Both the position numbers and the translations under genes were made by a program. Below are positions 18,462 to 27,943 of a stretch of DNA of 46,582 bases, one piece after another. The notes below the pieces were generated by a model. That model was given only the letters and a program-made list of their open reading frames with translations, was not told the origin of the DNA and ran no database searches. This DNA comes from Flavobacteriales bacterium (GTDB taxonomy: Bacteria; Bacteroidota; Bacteroidia; NS11-12g; UBA955), in assembly GCA_947457565.1 (NCBI GenBank), contig CANGWH010000010.1:1-46582 (forward strand), given 5' to 3'. Position 1 is the stretch's first letter, and every line of letters begins with the position of its first letter.

Positions 18462-19986
18462 GCTTTCTTTTAGGAGCATTTTTAACTTTATTCTGTAGCA
18501 TGTCAAATGCAGCGATTAATCGTTCTCTGGTTTCCTCGGGCAAGATTACTTCATCAATAAATCCTCTAGCTGCAGCGCGGTATGGATTAGCAAACAAATC
18601 TCCGTACTCCTTCTCTTTTTCTTTCCATGCCACGTCTCTATTTTCAGCAGAATCTATTTGTCTTTTGAAAATAATTTCCGCAGCCCCTTTTGCTCCCATA
18701 ACCGCAATTTCTGCTGAAGGCCAAGCAAAATTCATGTCAGCACCAATGTGTTTACTATTCATCACATCGTAAGCACCGCCATAAGCTTTGCGCGTAATAA
18801 CAGTAATTCTTGGCACTGTAGCTTCGCTAAAAGCATATAATAATTTAGCTCCATTTGTAATGATAGCGTTCCATTCTTGATCGGTTCCTGGCAGAAATCC
18901 CGGCACATCTTCGAATACTAACAATGGGATATTAAAAGCATCACAAAAACGAACAAATCTAGCTCCTTTCTGGCTACTATGCACATCCAACACCCCAGCT
19001 AAAAAAGCGGGTTGATTGGCAACAATACCGATAGACCTGCCGGCCAAACGTGCAAAACCTACTACAATATTTTCAGCAAAATTCTTGTGTACTTCAAAAA
19101 ATGAATGCTCATCTACAACGTTTTCTACAACTTCTTTGATGTCGTAAGGTTGATTGGGATTATCTGGTATTATATTGATCAAACTAGATCTAGATTCATC
19201 ACCGGTGGAATTGTAAGGAAGTCTTGGTGCTCGCTCCTCACAATTTTGAGGCATATAACTAATTAACTTTCGAATAGATTGAATACAAGCAACTTCATTA
19301 GCTGAGGTAAAATGAGCAACGCCACTTTTGCTACCATGAACAGATGCACCACCCAAATCTTCGCTACTTACATCTTCATTTGTTACTGTTTTTACAACAT
19401 TTGGACCCGTTACAAACATATAACTGGTATTTTCAACCATATGTATAAAATCTGTTAATGCTGGAGAATAAACAGCTCCACCTGCACAAGGTCCCATGAT
19501 TGCAGAAATCTGCGGGATTACTCCACTGCTCTGAACATTGCGATAAAAGATATCTGCATACCCGCCTAACGAAACAACTCCTTCCTGAATCCTAGCCCCT
19601 CCGGAATCATTTAAGCCAATAATTGGAGCCCCATTTTGGGTAGCCATATCCATTACTTTACAGATTTTTTCCGCATGGGTTTCGCTCAATGACCCACCAA
19701 ATACTGTAAAGTCTTGAGAGAACACATAAACTAATCTACCATCGATTTTGCCATATCCAGTAACTACGCCATCGCCAAGAAATTGTTGTTTCTCCATACC
19801 AAAATCATTGGATCTGTGGGTTACAAACGCATCAATTTCATGAAAGCTGCCTTCATCCAATAATAGTGATAATCTCTCTCTCGAGGTTAATTTACCCTTC
19901 TTATGTTGAGCATCAATGCGATCTTGGCCACCGCCTAAATTCGATTCCGCTCTTTTTTGCAATAACAAGTCTCTTCGATTATTCAT
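18442..19986 (-). CDS. pccB: Acyl-CoA carboxylase carboxyltransferase, PccB-type
   Basis: A 514-aa biotin-dependent carboxyltransferase that moves CO2 from biotin to an acyl-CoA. It has the full crotonase-like pair of domains: N-terminal [43 protein letters not shown], and C-terminal [49 protein letters not shown]. The Asp in GGAYDVM is the residue position linked to propionyl-CoA preference in characterised homologues, so propionyl-CoA is the likely substrate, though methylmalonyl-CoA decarboxylase alpha subunits look similar. It lies upstream of accB and accC, which could supply biotin carboxylation. Confidence 0.9.
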   Translation of the reverse strand: MNNRRDLLLQKRAESNLGGGQDRIDAQHKKGKLTSRERLSLLLDEGSFHEIDAFVTHRSNDFGMEKQQFLGDGVVTGYGKIDGRLVYVFSQDFTVFGGSLSETHAEKICKVMDMATQNGAPIIGLNDSGGARIQEGVVSLGGYADIFYRNVQSSGVIPQISAIMGPCAGGAVYSPALTDFIHMVENTSYMFVTGPNVVKTVTNEDVSSEDLGGASVHGSKSGVAHFTSANEVACIQSIRKLISYMPQNCEERAPRLPYNSTGDESRSSLINIIPDNPNQPYDIKEVVENVVDEHSFFEVHKNFAENIVVGFARLAGRSIGIVANQPAFLAGVLDVHSSQKGARFVRFCDAFNIPLLVFEDVPGFLPGTDQEWNAIITNGAKLLYAFSEATVPRITVITRKAYGGAYDVMNSKHIGADMNFAWPSAEIAVMGAKGAAEIIFKRQIDSAENRDVAWKEKEKEYGDLFANPYRAAARGFIDEVILPEETRERLIAAFDMLQNKVKNAPKRKHGNIPL

Positions 19987-20028
19987 CGTAGCAAATTTAA
20001 TATGATTGACTAAAAGTAAATGAAAGAT

Positions 20029-21252
20029 TTATTTATCCGATAGAGCTCCTAAATCAAACAAGAAAGAAAATCTCATTTGATTTTGAAGAGGGTGTCTGCG
20101 GATAAATGGCACTAAGTACGCTGCATCAATGGTAATTGTTTGGTATTTAATTCCAAAGCCCAATGTTCCATATTGTCTACCGCCTTTTTCACGAGCTTCA
20201 TAAAACACGCCGCCTCTAATGGTAAACTGATCGTTGTAAGTATATTCCATCCCCCCCGATAACATGTATTCGTTAAGTTCCTCTTTCAAACCACCTGGAG
20301 CATCATTAAATGATTGAACCATACCCTGAACCACGTTTACATTAGGATCTCTGCCAGCCAACAGAATTCTTTCACCTGTGGAGGATACAGAATCACCACC
20401 GTCCCATTTTTGCACATAATACGGTCTTGTTGGAACCAATAATTTATTAATATCGGCGTAGATACTAATCTTATTATATTCATCGATGTCTGTAGTATAT
20501 CCTACTCCTAATTTCAAATTCGTTGGAAGAAAATCTAATTTTTCTCTGGAAGAATACGTCATTTTTGAACCAATATTTTGAATATTGATACCTGCTTTGA
20601 GCTTGTCGTATTTATTTCCATTTTTAATTTCTGTCTTGTAGGTAAAATTAATATCTCCGGCACCACCCAATGCGGCTTTATAGTCAATTCCACCGATTGC
20701 TCTGTTACCGGTTAAATTGGAGTAGATAAATCTCAAATTCACGCCCCAAGCAAAATTTTTATTCAACTTAATAGCAACACCTCCATCCAATGAAAATTCG
20801 TTTGGATTAAAGTTACCGGTGGCATTACCATCAATATCGGTAAACTGAATATTGCCTAATGAAAAATATCTAAATGATCCACCGATGGCAACGTTGTCAC
20901 CCATTTTACTATAACCAGACAAATAACTAAATCCTACATCATCCACAATCTGCCTCAACCATGGTGCATACGACAAAGAAAATCCTGTACTTTGATTGGC
21001 AAAGACTAGATTCGACATATTCCACGAAACGCTATTAGCATCGGGTCTAAATAATGCAACGCCCACATCGCCCATTGCCGCTGATCTGCTATCTGGCGTA
21101 ATAGTCAAGAATGGAACCATCGTAGTGATAGCATTCAATTCGTTGGCTAACTTTCCTGTAAGTTCCTTGGTACCAATTTGAGCATTACTATTAGGAACCC
21201 ATGCACCTAAGGCCACTGCACTTAAAACTATATATTTACCTAAAGAATTCAT
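20029..21252 (-). CDS. porV: Type IX secretion outer-membrane protein PorV (LptO)
   Basis: About 407 aa from ATG at 21252 (MNSLGKYIVLSAVALGAWVPNSNAQ, a signal peptide). The track start 66 bases earlier includes the promoter and is rejected. The mature N-terminus (NAITTMVPFLTITPDSRSAAMGDVG) is a clear PorV hallmark, followed by SWNMSNLVF and many barrel strands up to the end (MRFSFLFDLG). PorV is a FadL-like barrel that shuttles cargo from the translocon to the PorU sortase. porU lies immediately upstream in the same direction, as in Flavobacterium and Porphyromonas. A perfect -7 box at 21265-21272 suggests it also has its own promoter. Confidence 0.93.
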   Translation of the reverse strand: MNSLGKYIVLSAVALGAWVPNSNAQIGTKELTGKLANELNAITTMVPFLTITPDSRSAAMGDVGVALFRPDANSVSWNMSNLVFANQSTGFSLSYAPWLRQIVDDVGFSYLSGYSKMGDNVAIGGSFRYFSLGNIQFTDIDGNATGNFNPNEFSLDGGVAIKLNKNFAWGVNLRFIYSNLTGNRAIGGIDYKAALGGAGDINFTYKTEIKNGNKYDKLKAGINIQNIGSKMTYSSREKLDFLPTNLKLGVGYTTDIDEYNKISIYADINKLLVPTRPYYVQKWDGGDSVSSTGERILLAGRDPNVNVVQGMVQSFNDAPGGLKEELNEYMLSGGMEYTYNDQFTIRGGVFYEAREKGGRQYGTLGFGIKYQTITIDAAYLVPFIRRHPLQNQMRFSFLFDLGALSDK

Positions 21253-21264
21253 TGTCAACTTTGG

Positions 21265-21272
21265 CAAAAATA
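21265..21272 (-). promoter_or_regulatory. porV -7 box
   Basis: TATTTTTG on the minus strand matches TAnnTTTG and ends 12 bases before the porV ATG. A TTG lies 12 bases further upstream, closer than the usual spacing. Confidence 0.45.
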
Positions 21273-21341
21273 TAGGTTTGAAGTCAAGCATCCTAATACT
21301 AGTGTTTATTATTCTCATTGTAAATAAATTAAAATTGATGT

Positions 21342-24300
21342 TTAATGATTGGGGTAATAAATCAACTTACCACCAATTGTTGCTTGCAATCCATCGGTAG
21401 TAGTAATATGAATCTTATAAAAATAAAGTCCTTGTGAAAGGGAATCACCTTCAAACGATAAATTATTTGAATTTATGGGTATTAATCCTTCAAGTTGAAT
21501 AATTGGGCTAGAATAAGCAGCTTCAATGAGAAGGTTTCCTTTGCTTACGACCTGCCCCGATACTGCATTAATTTGCCAGTCAACTTTTAAATCTTCACCT
21601 GGTAATGAATGACTAAACCACAATTTACTATTTTCCGAAATTGGGTTGGGATATACACCGTAATCATTAATTTTCAGTTGTCTACCTGGTGTTACAATAC
21701 CCTCGGTAACTCCGCTACCAAAGTTGTTAAAAATATCCCAAACTTTACATCGAAAGGTATGTTTACCTGGCGATAATTCAAACAGCGGAACTACCAATGT
21801 GCCTTTCGTAAAGGAGTTAACATCGTATTGAAAATATTGGTTAACAACTAAGTTTTGCTCAAATTCGGTACCTTCATCTATGACTAAAACTATATCACGA
21901 CCAATACCTGAACCCGTTGCATTAATACCGTTATCATCATAAATACGCGCTACGAAATCAACATTTTTAGAAACGCTAGATCCAGCTATAAATGAGGTGT
22001 CTTGCAGGTAAGCCAAGACTTCAGGCCCAACGGTATCAACTTTAGATAATTTAAGACTTGAACCAAGCATAAAATTCCAGCCGCCGGTTGCATCCGTGAT
22101 ATTGTTGTGTGCGTAAAATATTGCCTTACCAATACCCACCTGGTATGATATATCCTTAGGTACCACAAAAATCAAGGTAAATAGTCCTTTATCTACGGTT
22201 ACCTGACCATTAAAAATAACTGAGTTTTGTTCATCAAAATTAATTCTACTACCGTTATTATCATTATCTAAAGTAAACTGACTGTTGGGTTTATCGAAAA
22301 TTGTAACCCATAAATTCCCGTTAAATTCATCCATTAAGCCTTTACCTCGTTCTTGTATATGCCCTTTTATCGTTACAATTTCGAAGGCTTTTAATGTATC
22401 ATTAAAGGAACTGAAATTTTTACCTTGAACCGAATCCACTAAAATCAAATGCTCCGGAAATGCTAATTTCATACTAGCATCGCCAAGTAAAGCAAACTTT
22501 TTATCGTCATCGGTTTTATTGGGTCGATTTTTTAATTTTTGAAAAACGTCTCCTACAGACGGAATTGGATCATTGGGACCTGGAAAACCATATTGAGTCC
22601 AAAAAGCCCTATTGATTGCTGAATTTGAAGGCACATAAACTAATCGCGTAGTTGTTAACGATGCTATCGCTCCCCCCAAAGGATTAAGAACTGCTAATTC
22701 ACCGGCACTTTGAAAATTAGGATCATCATACTTTGTAAACTCGCATGTTGCAGTAAATAGAACAGGCATGCGGTATTCATTTCTCCAACTTTTAATAGTT
22801 GGTATATCCAATAAGGATTCTTGACCTAATCCCTTTTCTCCGCCATGACCTTGATAATTAATAAATAAACTACCTTCCGAAATTCTATTGTTAAAGGTAG
22901 TTGTAAAGTCGGGATAACGTTCACTGTTACCATTTACAATTTGAGTGAATGCATCAGCGTATACTTTACGAATTCTAACGCTGGGATTATTGTTATTGAT
23001 ATATTTAGCATATTCCTCGCTTTGAACCACAAATTCCGTTTCCCAGACTTGGTCTGCATCGTCACTAGTAAAAACAATATTGTTACGCCATGGGCCCAAC
23101 GACTTTTTACTATCGTATCGAATCAATTTTTCTACAAACCCGTTGGCTTCTTCCAAGGTTCGTGCTGGAATTCTGCCCACAGATACTCCTAGTTTATCAC
23201 TACGGGAGATTTCAGGATCTCCTTGTCTTGGTTCCGTATATACAATGTACTCATCTAAACAGAATATCACCGCCGGTGAGTGTCCAAACGATTGATAAAT
23301 TGGAACCCTATTCGTATTATTTGAGATTCGATCCAACATATCATAGCTAGCGGCTCCCATTAATGTCACATACTTGAAATTACCAGCCGTTTTGTCAGAA
23401 ACATCTTTTAACCAACGAATACAACGTCGAAGTGCTATTAAATCAGCCTGTCCGCCCGTAAATTCATCATAAATCTGTTGAGGGGTTACTACTTTAACAA
23501 TTTTCGACTGGCTCCTTCTTAAATCGGCTAATTTATTCGCGGCCGACAACAATGATTCGTGCGAAATAATTAGAAGATCCGGGATTTCGGCAACATTAAA
23601 CATCGATTTACTCGCAATTCCTCCTAAATACGTTGGGCTATTTAATGTGGATTCATCAAATGCAACAAATTGTGATTTCATTTCATCGAAAGGAATAATT
23701 ATTCGACTTTCATTTCCATTTTGTTCCACTTTCCATTCTCTTGGATTTTGCATATCCGAGACATTCCAAAATCGTAATGATTTACCGGTTGAATTTGATA
23801 CGTTAAACTGAATCGTTTGGTTAAGATTAAGCCACTGATTATCAATTAGAATAAGTGGCACGCCCAAAAATTCTATTTTTCTTTTGCCTAATATTCTAAT
23901 AAAGTCCAAATAAACAGATGTTTTAGTGTTGGGCCTAACCAATCGAAGATTGATATCTAAACGCTGATTACTTACCGATGTAGTGTAATTCCTAGAATTG
24001 TATTTGTATTTATCATAACTACCAATGTTTAACGGCGACAATGAAAGTGTATCGCGAATTGCATTTACTGAAGTAAATAATGTAGCCGATGATTCCTCAA
24101 CCGCGGCTGCCGATGTTACTTGAACTTCCACTGAATCAACTCCATTTGGTATCGGTATAGAAAAGTTCCGAACTAGGGTTTCATTTCCAAGTCGCTCACC
24201 TAACCAAACTCTACCCATATTATTTAGGTTTACTACATCTGAATCATGAACATAAGTCCAAACGGATTGGTCAACAATCCTTTCAGGTATTAGAGCAGAT

Positions 24301-24758
24301 TGCAATTGTTTAATTCTGTTCCCAGACTTAGTGTTGTACCCGAAGATTGCTTGTGTATTTTGCGTATAAATATTTTTGTAATGTTGAATACCTTTTGAAT
24401 TTGCAGTAAAACCGCGGCTGCCCGAAATGTAGAAAAGAAAATAATCCCCAGGTCCCCATTTATTATCGGTTCCTCTAACAACCATCATTGAGACTTCTTC
24501 TGTTTGGGGAATAATTGTATCAGGATTCGATGACGGCAAAATATTTCCTTGAATACAGAGCAAATGAAAATTATCATCTGGGTTTTGTGATGGATTCAAC
24601 CCCCATGCTTCAGTATTTTCATAGGTTATTTTATAAATTCCCGTTTGATTAAAATTGAGTTTAATCCACTTACCTTCATCAAACCAACGGGTTTGCGCAT
24701 TTACTGTTGAATTCGCAAAAAAAACAATCAATAATAAAGCTACTATAAGGTTTCGCAT
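21342..24758 (-). CDS. porU: Type IX secretion sortase PorU
   Basis: An 1138-aa surface cysteine protease of the gingipain (C25) family. It cuts off C-terminal sorting domains of T9SS cargo and attaches lipopolysaccharide. A signal peptide (MRNLIVALLLIVFFANSTVNA) precedes the PorU N-terminal domain (WFDEGKWIKLNFNQTGIYKITYE). The catalytic pair is visible: H638 (INYQGHGGEKG) and C672 (LFTATCEFTKYDD), with the usual LNPLGGAIASLTTTRLVY downstream. A FlgD-like Ig region (about 960-1045) and its own CTD-like end (NDYGVYPNPIS... LSQGLYFYKI) follow. Length is normal. It is upstream of porV and divergent from porP. Confidence 0.95.
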   Translation of the reverse strand: MRNLIVALLLIVFFANSTVNAQTRWFDEGKWIKLNFNQTGIYKITYENTEAWGLNPSQNPDDNFHLLCIQGNILPSSNPDTIIPQTEEVSMMVVRGTDNKWGPGDYFLFYISGSRGFTANSKGIQHYKNIYTQNTQAIFGYNTKSGNRIKQLQSALIPERIVDQSVWTYVHDSDVVNLNNMGRVWLGERLGNETLVRNFSIPIPNGVDSVEVQVTSAAAVEESSATLFTSVNAIRDTLSLSPLNIGSYDKYKYNSRNYTTSVSNQRLDINLRLVRPNTKTSVYLDFIRILGKRKIEFLGVPLILIDNQWLNLNQTIQFNVSNSTGKSLRFWNVSDMQNPREWKVEQNGNESRIIIPFDEMKSQFVAFDESTLNSPTYLGGIASKSMFNVAEIPDLLIISHESLLSAANKLADLRRSQSKIVKVVTPQQIYDEFTGGQADLIALRRCIRWLKDVSDKTAGNFKYVTLMGAASYDMLDRISNNTNRVPIYQSFGHSPAVIFCLDEYIVYTEPRQGDPEISRSDKLGVSVGRIPARTLEEANGFVEKLIRYDSKKSLGPWRNNIVFTSDDADQVWETEFVVQSEEYAKYINNNNPSVRIRKVYADAFTQIVNGNSERYPDFTTTFNNRISEGSLFINYQGHGGEKGLGQESLLDIPTIKSWRNEYRMPVLFTATCEFTKYDDPNFQSAGELAVLNPLGGAIASLTTTRLVYVPSNSAINRAFWTQYGFPGPNDPIPSVGDVFQKLKNRPNKTDDDKKFALLGDASMKLAFPEHLILVDSVQGKNFSSFNDTLKAFEIVTIKGHIQERGKGLMDEFNGNLWVTIFDKPNSQFTLDNDNNGSRINFDEQNSVIFNGQVTVDKGLFTLIFVVPKDISYQVGIGKAIFYAHNNITDATGGWNFMLGSSLKLSKVDTVGPEVLAYLQDTSFIAGSSVSKNVDFVARIYDDNGINATGSGIGRDIVLVIDEGTEFEQNLVVNQYFQYDVNSFTKGTLVVPLFELSPGKHTFRCKVWDIFNNFGSGVTEGIVTPGRQLKINDYGVYPNPISENSKLWFSHSLPGEDLKVDWQINAVSGQVVSKGNLLIEAAYSSPIIQLEGLIPINSNNLSFEGDSLSQGLYFYKIHITTTDGLQATIGGKLIYYPNH

Positions 24759-24887
24759 AACGGACTATAAAATTACGAAAATTCCAAAGATTTATTGCCT
24801 ACATGACGTTACTATGACAAAATTCTCAAACTTTTTTTGAAAAATTGCAATTATTCAATATTTCTTATGATAAATCGTTTTTATTTG

Positions 24888-24895
24888 TACTTTTG
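24888..24895 (+). promoter_or_regulatory. porP -7 box
   Basis: TACTTTTG matches TAnnTTTG and ends 15 bases before the ATG at 24911. No TTG at the proper -33 spacing was found. Confidence 0.4.
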
Positions 24896-24910
24896 TTAGT
24901 TGTCAATAAT

Positions 24911-25915
24911 ATGAACAGAACTTTACGTGCACTTGGATTGGGTTTTGCTGCTGCCATTTCGTTGCAGTTACAGGCGCAAGATCCTGAATTGTCACAATTT
25001 TATGCTTCACCGGTTTACACAAACCCTGCGTTAGCAGGTTCAGCGGTTTGTAGTTATGGTGCGGCGGGTAGAATTGCTTTAAACTACCGTAATCAGTGGC
25101 CTAACCTACCCGGTACATTTCGTTCATTTGCTGCATCTTGGGATCAACACATCCCCGCAGTTGGTGGAGGTTTAGGCGCCATGGTATTCCATGATATTGC
25201 AGGAACGGGTTTATTGAGCACTACCAGTGTTAGTGGGGTTTATTCCTACTTACTACAATTAGACCGCAGACAAAGAATGTTTATGCGCTTTGGTCTTCAA
25301 GGCTCCTTAGTAAACAAGTCATTGGATTGGAGTAAGTTAAGATTCTCCGATCAAATTGATCCAACGCAGGGATTTGTGAATGCGACAGGAGAACAACCTC
25401 CAAGTCTAACGAAAACATATTCAAACTTCAACGCTGGTTGGATTATGTATACGCAGAAATTCTATATCGGATTTGCAGCACATAACATTACCGAACCTGG
25501 TTGGAGCTTTTTTGAAAATCCCGATGAAGTTCATCCTAGACGTTTTACTGTGCACACCGGCGGTGTAATTCCGTTGTCTAGAAGCCGATTTGAACAGAAT
25601 AACTTTTCTCCCAATATGTTGTTTATGAAGCAACGTAATTTCACACAGATGAATATTGGTTTTTATGCGAATAAAGGCCCATTGGTTACAGGATTATGGT
25701 TTAGACAAACCTTTGGACAACAAAAGAATCCAGATGCCATCATCATGTTGGTTGGCTTTAGAAAAGATCGATTCAAATTTGGTTACAGTTATGATTTTAC
25801 AGTAAGTGATGGTAGAACTGCAATTCCTTCGAGTCATGAAATCAGCGCAACTATTGATTGGTGCGTACCTCCAGGAAGACATCCATTTAAACCTTTACGC
25901 TGTCCAGAATTTTAA
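24911..25915 (+). CDS. porP: PorP/SprF family type IX secretion membrane protein
   Basis: About 334 aa from ATG at 24911 (MNRTLRALGLGFAAAISLQLQAQ, a signal peptide); the track start 66 bases earlier lies upstream of the -7 box. The mature start QDPELSQFYASPVYTNPALAGS is the defining PorP/SprF signature, followed by RIALNYRNQWPNLPG and barrel strands (YIGFAAHNITEPG, KFGYSYDFTVSD). Members are outer-membrane barrels that anchor or help secrete T9SS cargo; SprF-type members serve type B sorting-domain proteins. It is divergent from porU. A strong terminator separates it from the next gene, so the two are not a tight operon. The C-terminal CPEF is unusual but near the end of the barrel. Confidence 0.92.
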   Translation: MNRTLRALGLGFAAAISLQLQAQDPELSQFYASPVYTNPALAGSAVCSYGAAGRIALNYRNQWPNLPGTFRSFAASWDQHIPAVGGGLGAMVFHDIAGTGLLSTTSVSGVYSYLLQLDRRQRMFMRFGLQGSLVNKSLDWSKLRFSDQIDPTQGFVNATGEQPPSLTKTYSNFNAGWIMYTQKFYIGFAAHNITEPGWSFFENPDEVHPRRFTVHTGGVIPLSRSRFEQNNFSPNMLFMKQRNFTQMNIGFYANKGPLVTGLWFRQTFGQQKNPDAIIMLVGFRKDRFKFGYSYDFTVSDGRTAIPSSHEISATIDWCVPPGRHPFKPLRCPEF

Positions 25916-25936
25916 ACTATTCCTAATGACAATTAT

Positions 25937-25964
25937 AAAAACCCGAGTCACTTCGGGTTTTTTT
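25937..25964 (+). terminator. Terminator after porP
   Basis: AAAAACCCGA and TCGGGTTTTT form a 10-bp stem around GTCACT, ending in a run of seven T. A-rich bases on the other side could make it work both ways. Confidence 0.8.
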
Positions 25965-25987
25965 CTGCAAAAAATGGAAAAAAACAT

Positions 25988-25995
25988 TACATTTG
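25988..25995 (+). promoter_or_regulatory. gldJ -7 box
   Basis: TACATTTG matches TAnnTTTG. It overlaps the TTG at 25993 that the ORF track uses as a start, which argues that translation begins further downstream. Confidence 0.45.
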
Positions 25996-26043
25996 CCAAT
26001 AATACAGACTATCTGTCGTTATAATAAACAAATAATTCACACC

Positions 26044-27561
26044 GTGTTACAGAAAAACAATGCATGGATGATGGCCGCGGCAGCGATGATTGGATTCGCT
26101 GGATGCGCACGCCAACCGGTAAGTAAGACTACGGGTCAGACTTACAATGATCCCAAATGGGGCGGATTTTACAACCCCAAGTACAAAGGTCAAGAAACAG
26201 GCCCGGGTTTAGTTTTGGTTGAAGGTGGTTCATTTACAATGGGCTCAACCGAATTTGACCTACAACACAACAATGACAACACCGAAAGAACGGTAACAGT
26301 AAATTCTTTTTACATGGATGAAGCTGAAATCAGCAATCAACAGTACAAAGATTACGTTTACTGGTTAGGTAGAACGTTTGTTTCTTATCCGGAAGTTTAC
26401 CAAAAAGCCCTCCCCGATTCTTTGTGTTGGAGAAGACAATTAGGTTTTAACGAGCCTTTTGTTGAATATTATTTCCGTCACCCCTCCTACAAGGATTATC
26501 CAGTGGTTGGTGTAAGTTGGAAACAAGCTTCTGAATTCGCTCAATGGCGTACTGATCGCGTTAATGAATATATTCTTGATCGTGAAGGTATCGTTCTTTT
26601 CAAAATTGAGACTGATGCGGTTGATGATAACAACTTCAATACTCGTGCTTATTTAGCGAATCAGTTCGACTTTGTTTCTAAAAACAAGAAGTCCCCATTA
26701 AAAGACTACAGCAAGAAGAAAAACAAAGACCAGCGGAGACAGAAAGCTATTATGGAAGATGGTATTCTATTGCCTGAATATCGTTTACCAACAGAATCTG
26801 AATGGGAATATGCATCTCAAAACAACATTGGTGAAGTTAACTTTACCAATATTGACCAGAAAAAAATATACGGTTGGACGGACTACACTGTTAGAATAAA
26901 GGATCAAAAAGAAAATGATAGAGGTAAAATCCGTTTAAATGCTATGGTTGGCAAGGGTGATATGGGTGGTATTGCAGGCGGATTGAATGATGCCGGTTTT
27001 GTTCCTACTACTGTTTATAGTTATTGGCCGAATTCTTATGGTCTATATAACATGGAAGGTAACGTAGCCGAATGGACCATGGATGTTTATCGTCCTTTGT
27101 CTTTAGAAGACTTCGATGAGTTTATGCCTTTCCGCGGTAACGTATTCAAGACGTTGGTTTTGGATCAGTATGGTGCAATTGTAGACAAGGATAGCCTTGG
27201 ACGTTTAACTTATCGCGACGTTACAGAAGCTGAAAACGTAAATCGTAGAAACTACAAAAAAGCCGATAATATGGGCTTCAAAGATGAATTAAACTACAAC
27301 TCAGGTGAAATGACTTATGACTACGGTGTAACTTCATTGATCAATAACAAAGCCAGAGTTTACAAAGGTGCTTCGTGGAGCGATCGTCTATACTACGCAT
27401 CTCCAGGTACTCGTCGTTTCTTAGAAGAAAACTTAAGTCAATCTAATTTAGGCTTCCGTTGTGCAATGGTTCGAATTGGTGCACCAACTGGAAATGCCAA
27501 GAAAAAATACAATCGCTTGCCATCATCTGGTATTGATAAAAAGACAAAACAACGTAAGTAA
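26044..27561 (+). CDS. gldJ: GldJ-like gliding/T9SS lipoprotein (SUMF1 domain)
   Basis: About 505 aa from GTG at 26044 (MLQKNNAWMMAAAAMIGFAGC). This gives a charged n-region, hydrophobic core and lipobox ending at Cys21. The track's TTG start lies inside the promoter. The body is a SUMF1/formylglycine-enzyme fold without obvious catalytic cysteines: GPGLVLVEGGSFTMGST, FYMDEAEISNQQYKDYVYW, YPVVGVSWKQASEFAQWRT, YRLPTESEWEYAS, GLYNMEGNVAEWTMD, VYKGASWSDR, NLGFRCAMVR. GldJ and GldK/PorK share this domain. GldJ is preferred for the GLVLVEGGSFTMG start, the absence of gldL/M/N downstream, and the location next to porU/porV as in Flavobacterium. It supports gliding and stabilises the T9SS machinery. 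Confidence 0.85.
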   Translation: MLQKNNAWMMAAAAMIGFAGCARQPVSKTTGQTYNDPKWGGFYNPKYKGQETGPGLVLVEGGSFTMGSTEFDLQHNNDNTERTVTVNSFYMDEAEISNQQYKDYVYWLGRTFVSYPEVYQKALPDSLCWRRQLGFNEPFVEYYFRHPSYKDYPVVGVSWKQASEFAQWRTDRVNEYILDREGIVLFKIETDAVDDNNFNTRAYLANQFDFVSKNKKSPLKDYSKKKNKDQRRQKAIMEDGILLPEYRLPTESEWEYASQNNIGEVNFTNIDQKKIYGWTDYTVRIKDQKENDRGKIRLNAMVGKGDMGGIAGGLNDAGFVPTTVYSYWPNSYGLYNMEGNVAEWTMDVYRPLSLEDFDEFMPFRGNVFKTLVLDQYGAIVDKDSLGRLTYRDVTEAENVNRRNYKKADNMGFKDELNYNSGEMTYDYGVTSLINNKARVYKGASWSDRLYYASPGTRRFLEENLSQSNLGFRCAMVRIGAPTGNAKKKYNRLPSSGIDKKTKQRK

Positions 27562-27580
27562 TTATAAATACTTCACCATT

Positions 27581-27618
27581 AAAAAAGACGCATCTTCAAC
27601 GATGCGTCTTTTTTTTTT
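27581..27618 (+). terminator. Terminator after gldJ
   Basis: AAAAAAGACGCATC and GATGCGTCTTTTTT form a 14-bp perfect stem around TTCAAC, continuing into a long T-run. A textbook intrinsic terminator. Confidence 0.9.
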
Positions 27619-27730
27619 AGGTTATATGTTTAATAACTCTCAAACTCTACGCTGTTTAAATAATTTCTATAGTTAAATTGGATTTAAAACCAAAGAGGGA
27701 CATCACCAATAATAGAGTTGCATATAATAG

Positions 27731-27753
27731 AAAAGCCCCGTTTCCGGGGCTTT
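27731..27753 (-). terminator. Terminator after tRNA-Gly
   Basis: On the minus strand AAAGCCCCG and CGGGGCTTT pair around a GAAA tetraloop-type turn and run into TTTTCTATT. It lies 13 bases after the tRNA. Confidence 0.8.
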
Positions 27754-27766
27754 AATTTGCTCTTTG

Positions 27767-27839
27767 AGCGAGAAACGAGACTCGAACTCGCGACCCCAAC
27801 CTTGGCAAGGTTGTGCTCTACCAACTGAGCTATTCTCGC
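27767..27839 (-). tRNA. tRNA-Gly (GCC)
   Basis: A 73-base cloverleaf on the minus strand: acceptor GCGAGAA/TTCTCGC, D arm GCTCAGTTGGTAGAGC, anticodon arm CAACC-TTGCCAA-GGTTG (anticodon GCC), T arm GCGAG-TTCGAGT-CTCGT, discriminator T. The CCA end is not encoded. It has its own promoter upstream and a terminator downstream. Confidence 0.96.
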
Positions 27840-27887
27840 TTATCAGAGTAAGAAAGCATTTATCATGTTTTCCTCTCAAACGTGGTG

Positions 27888-27918
27888 CAAAAATACAAAA
27901 TTTATACACTCATGTCAA
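27888..27918 (-). promoter_or_regulatory. tRNA-Gly promoter
   Basis: On the minus strand TTG (27918-27916) is followed after 20 bases by TATTTTTG (27895-27888), a full consensus match. The predicted start gives a 5' leader of about 40 bases for RNase P to remove. Confidence 0.6.
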
Positions 27919-27943
27919 GGCAATATTAAGTTTTTTTTCAAAA

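Noticed and set aside
18442-19986. Reading the carboxyltransferase as AccD or AccA
   Set aside because: The protein has both halves fused as in PccB; AccA and AccD are separate and AccD carries a zinc finger, which is not seen.
26044-27561. Reading the SUMF1-domain lipoprotein as GldK/PorK
   Set aside because: GldK is followed by gldL, gldM and gldN, which are absent here, and the domain start (GLVLVEGGSFTMG) with porU/porV next door fits GldJ better. Not fully excluded.
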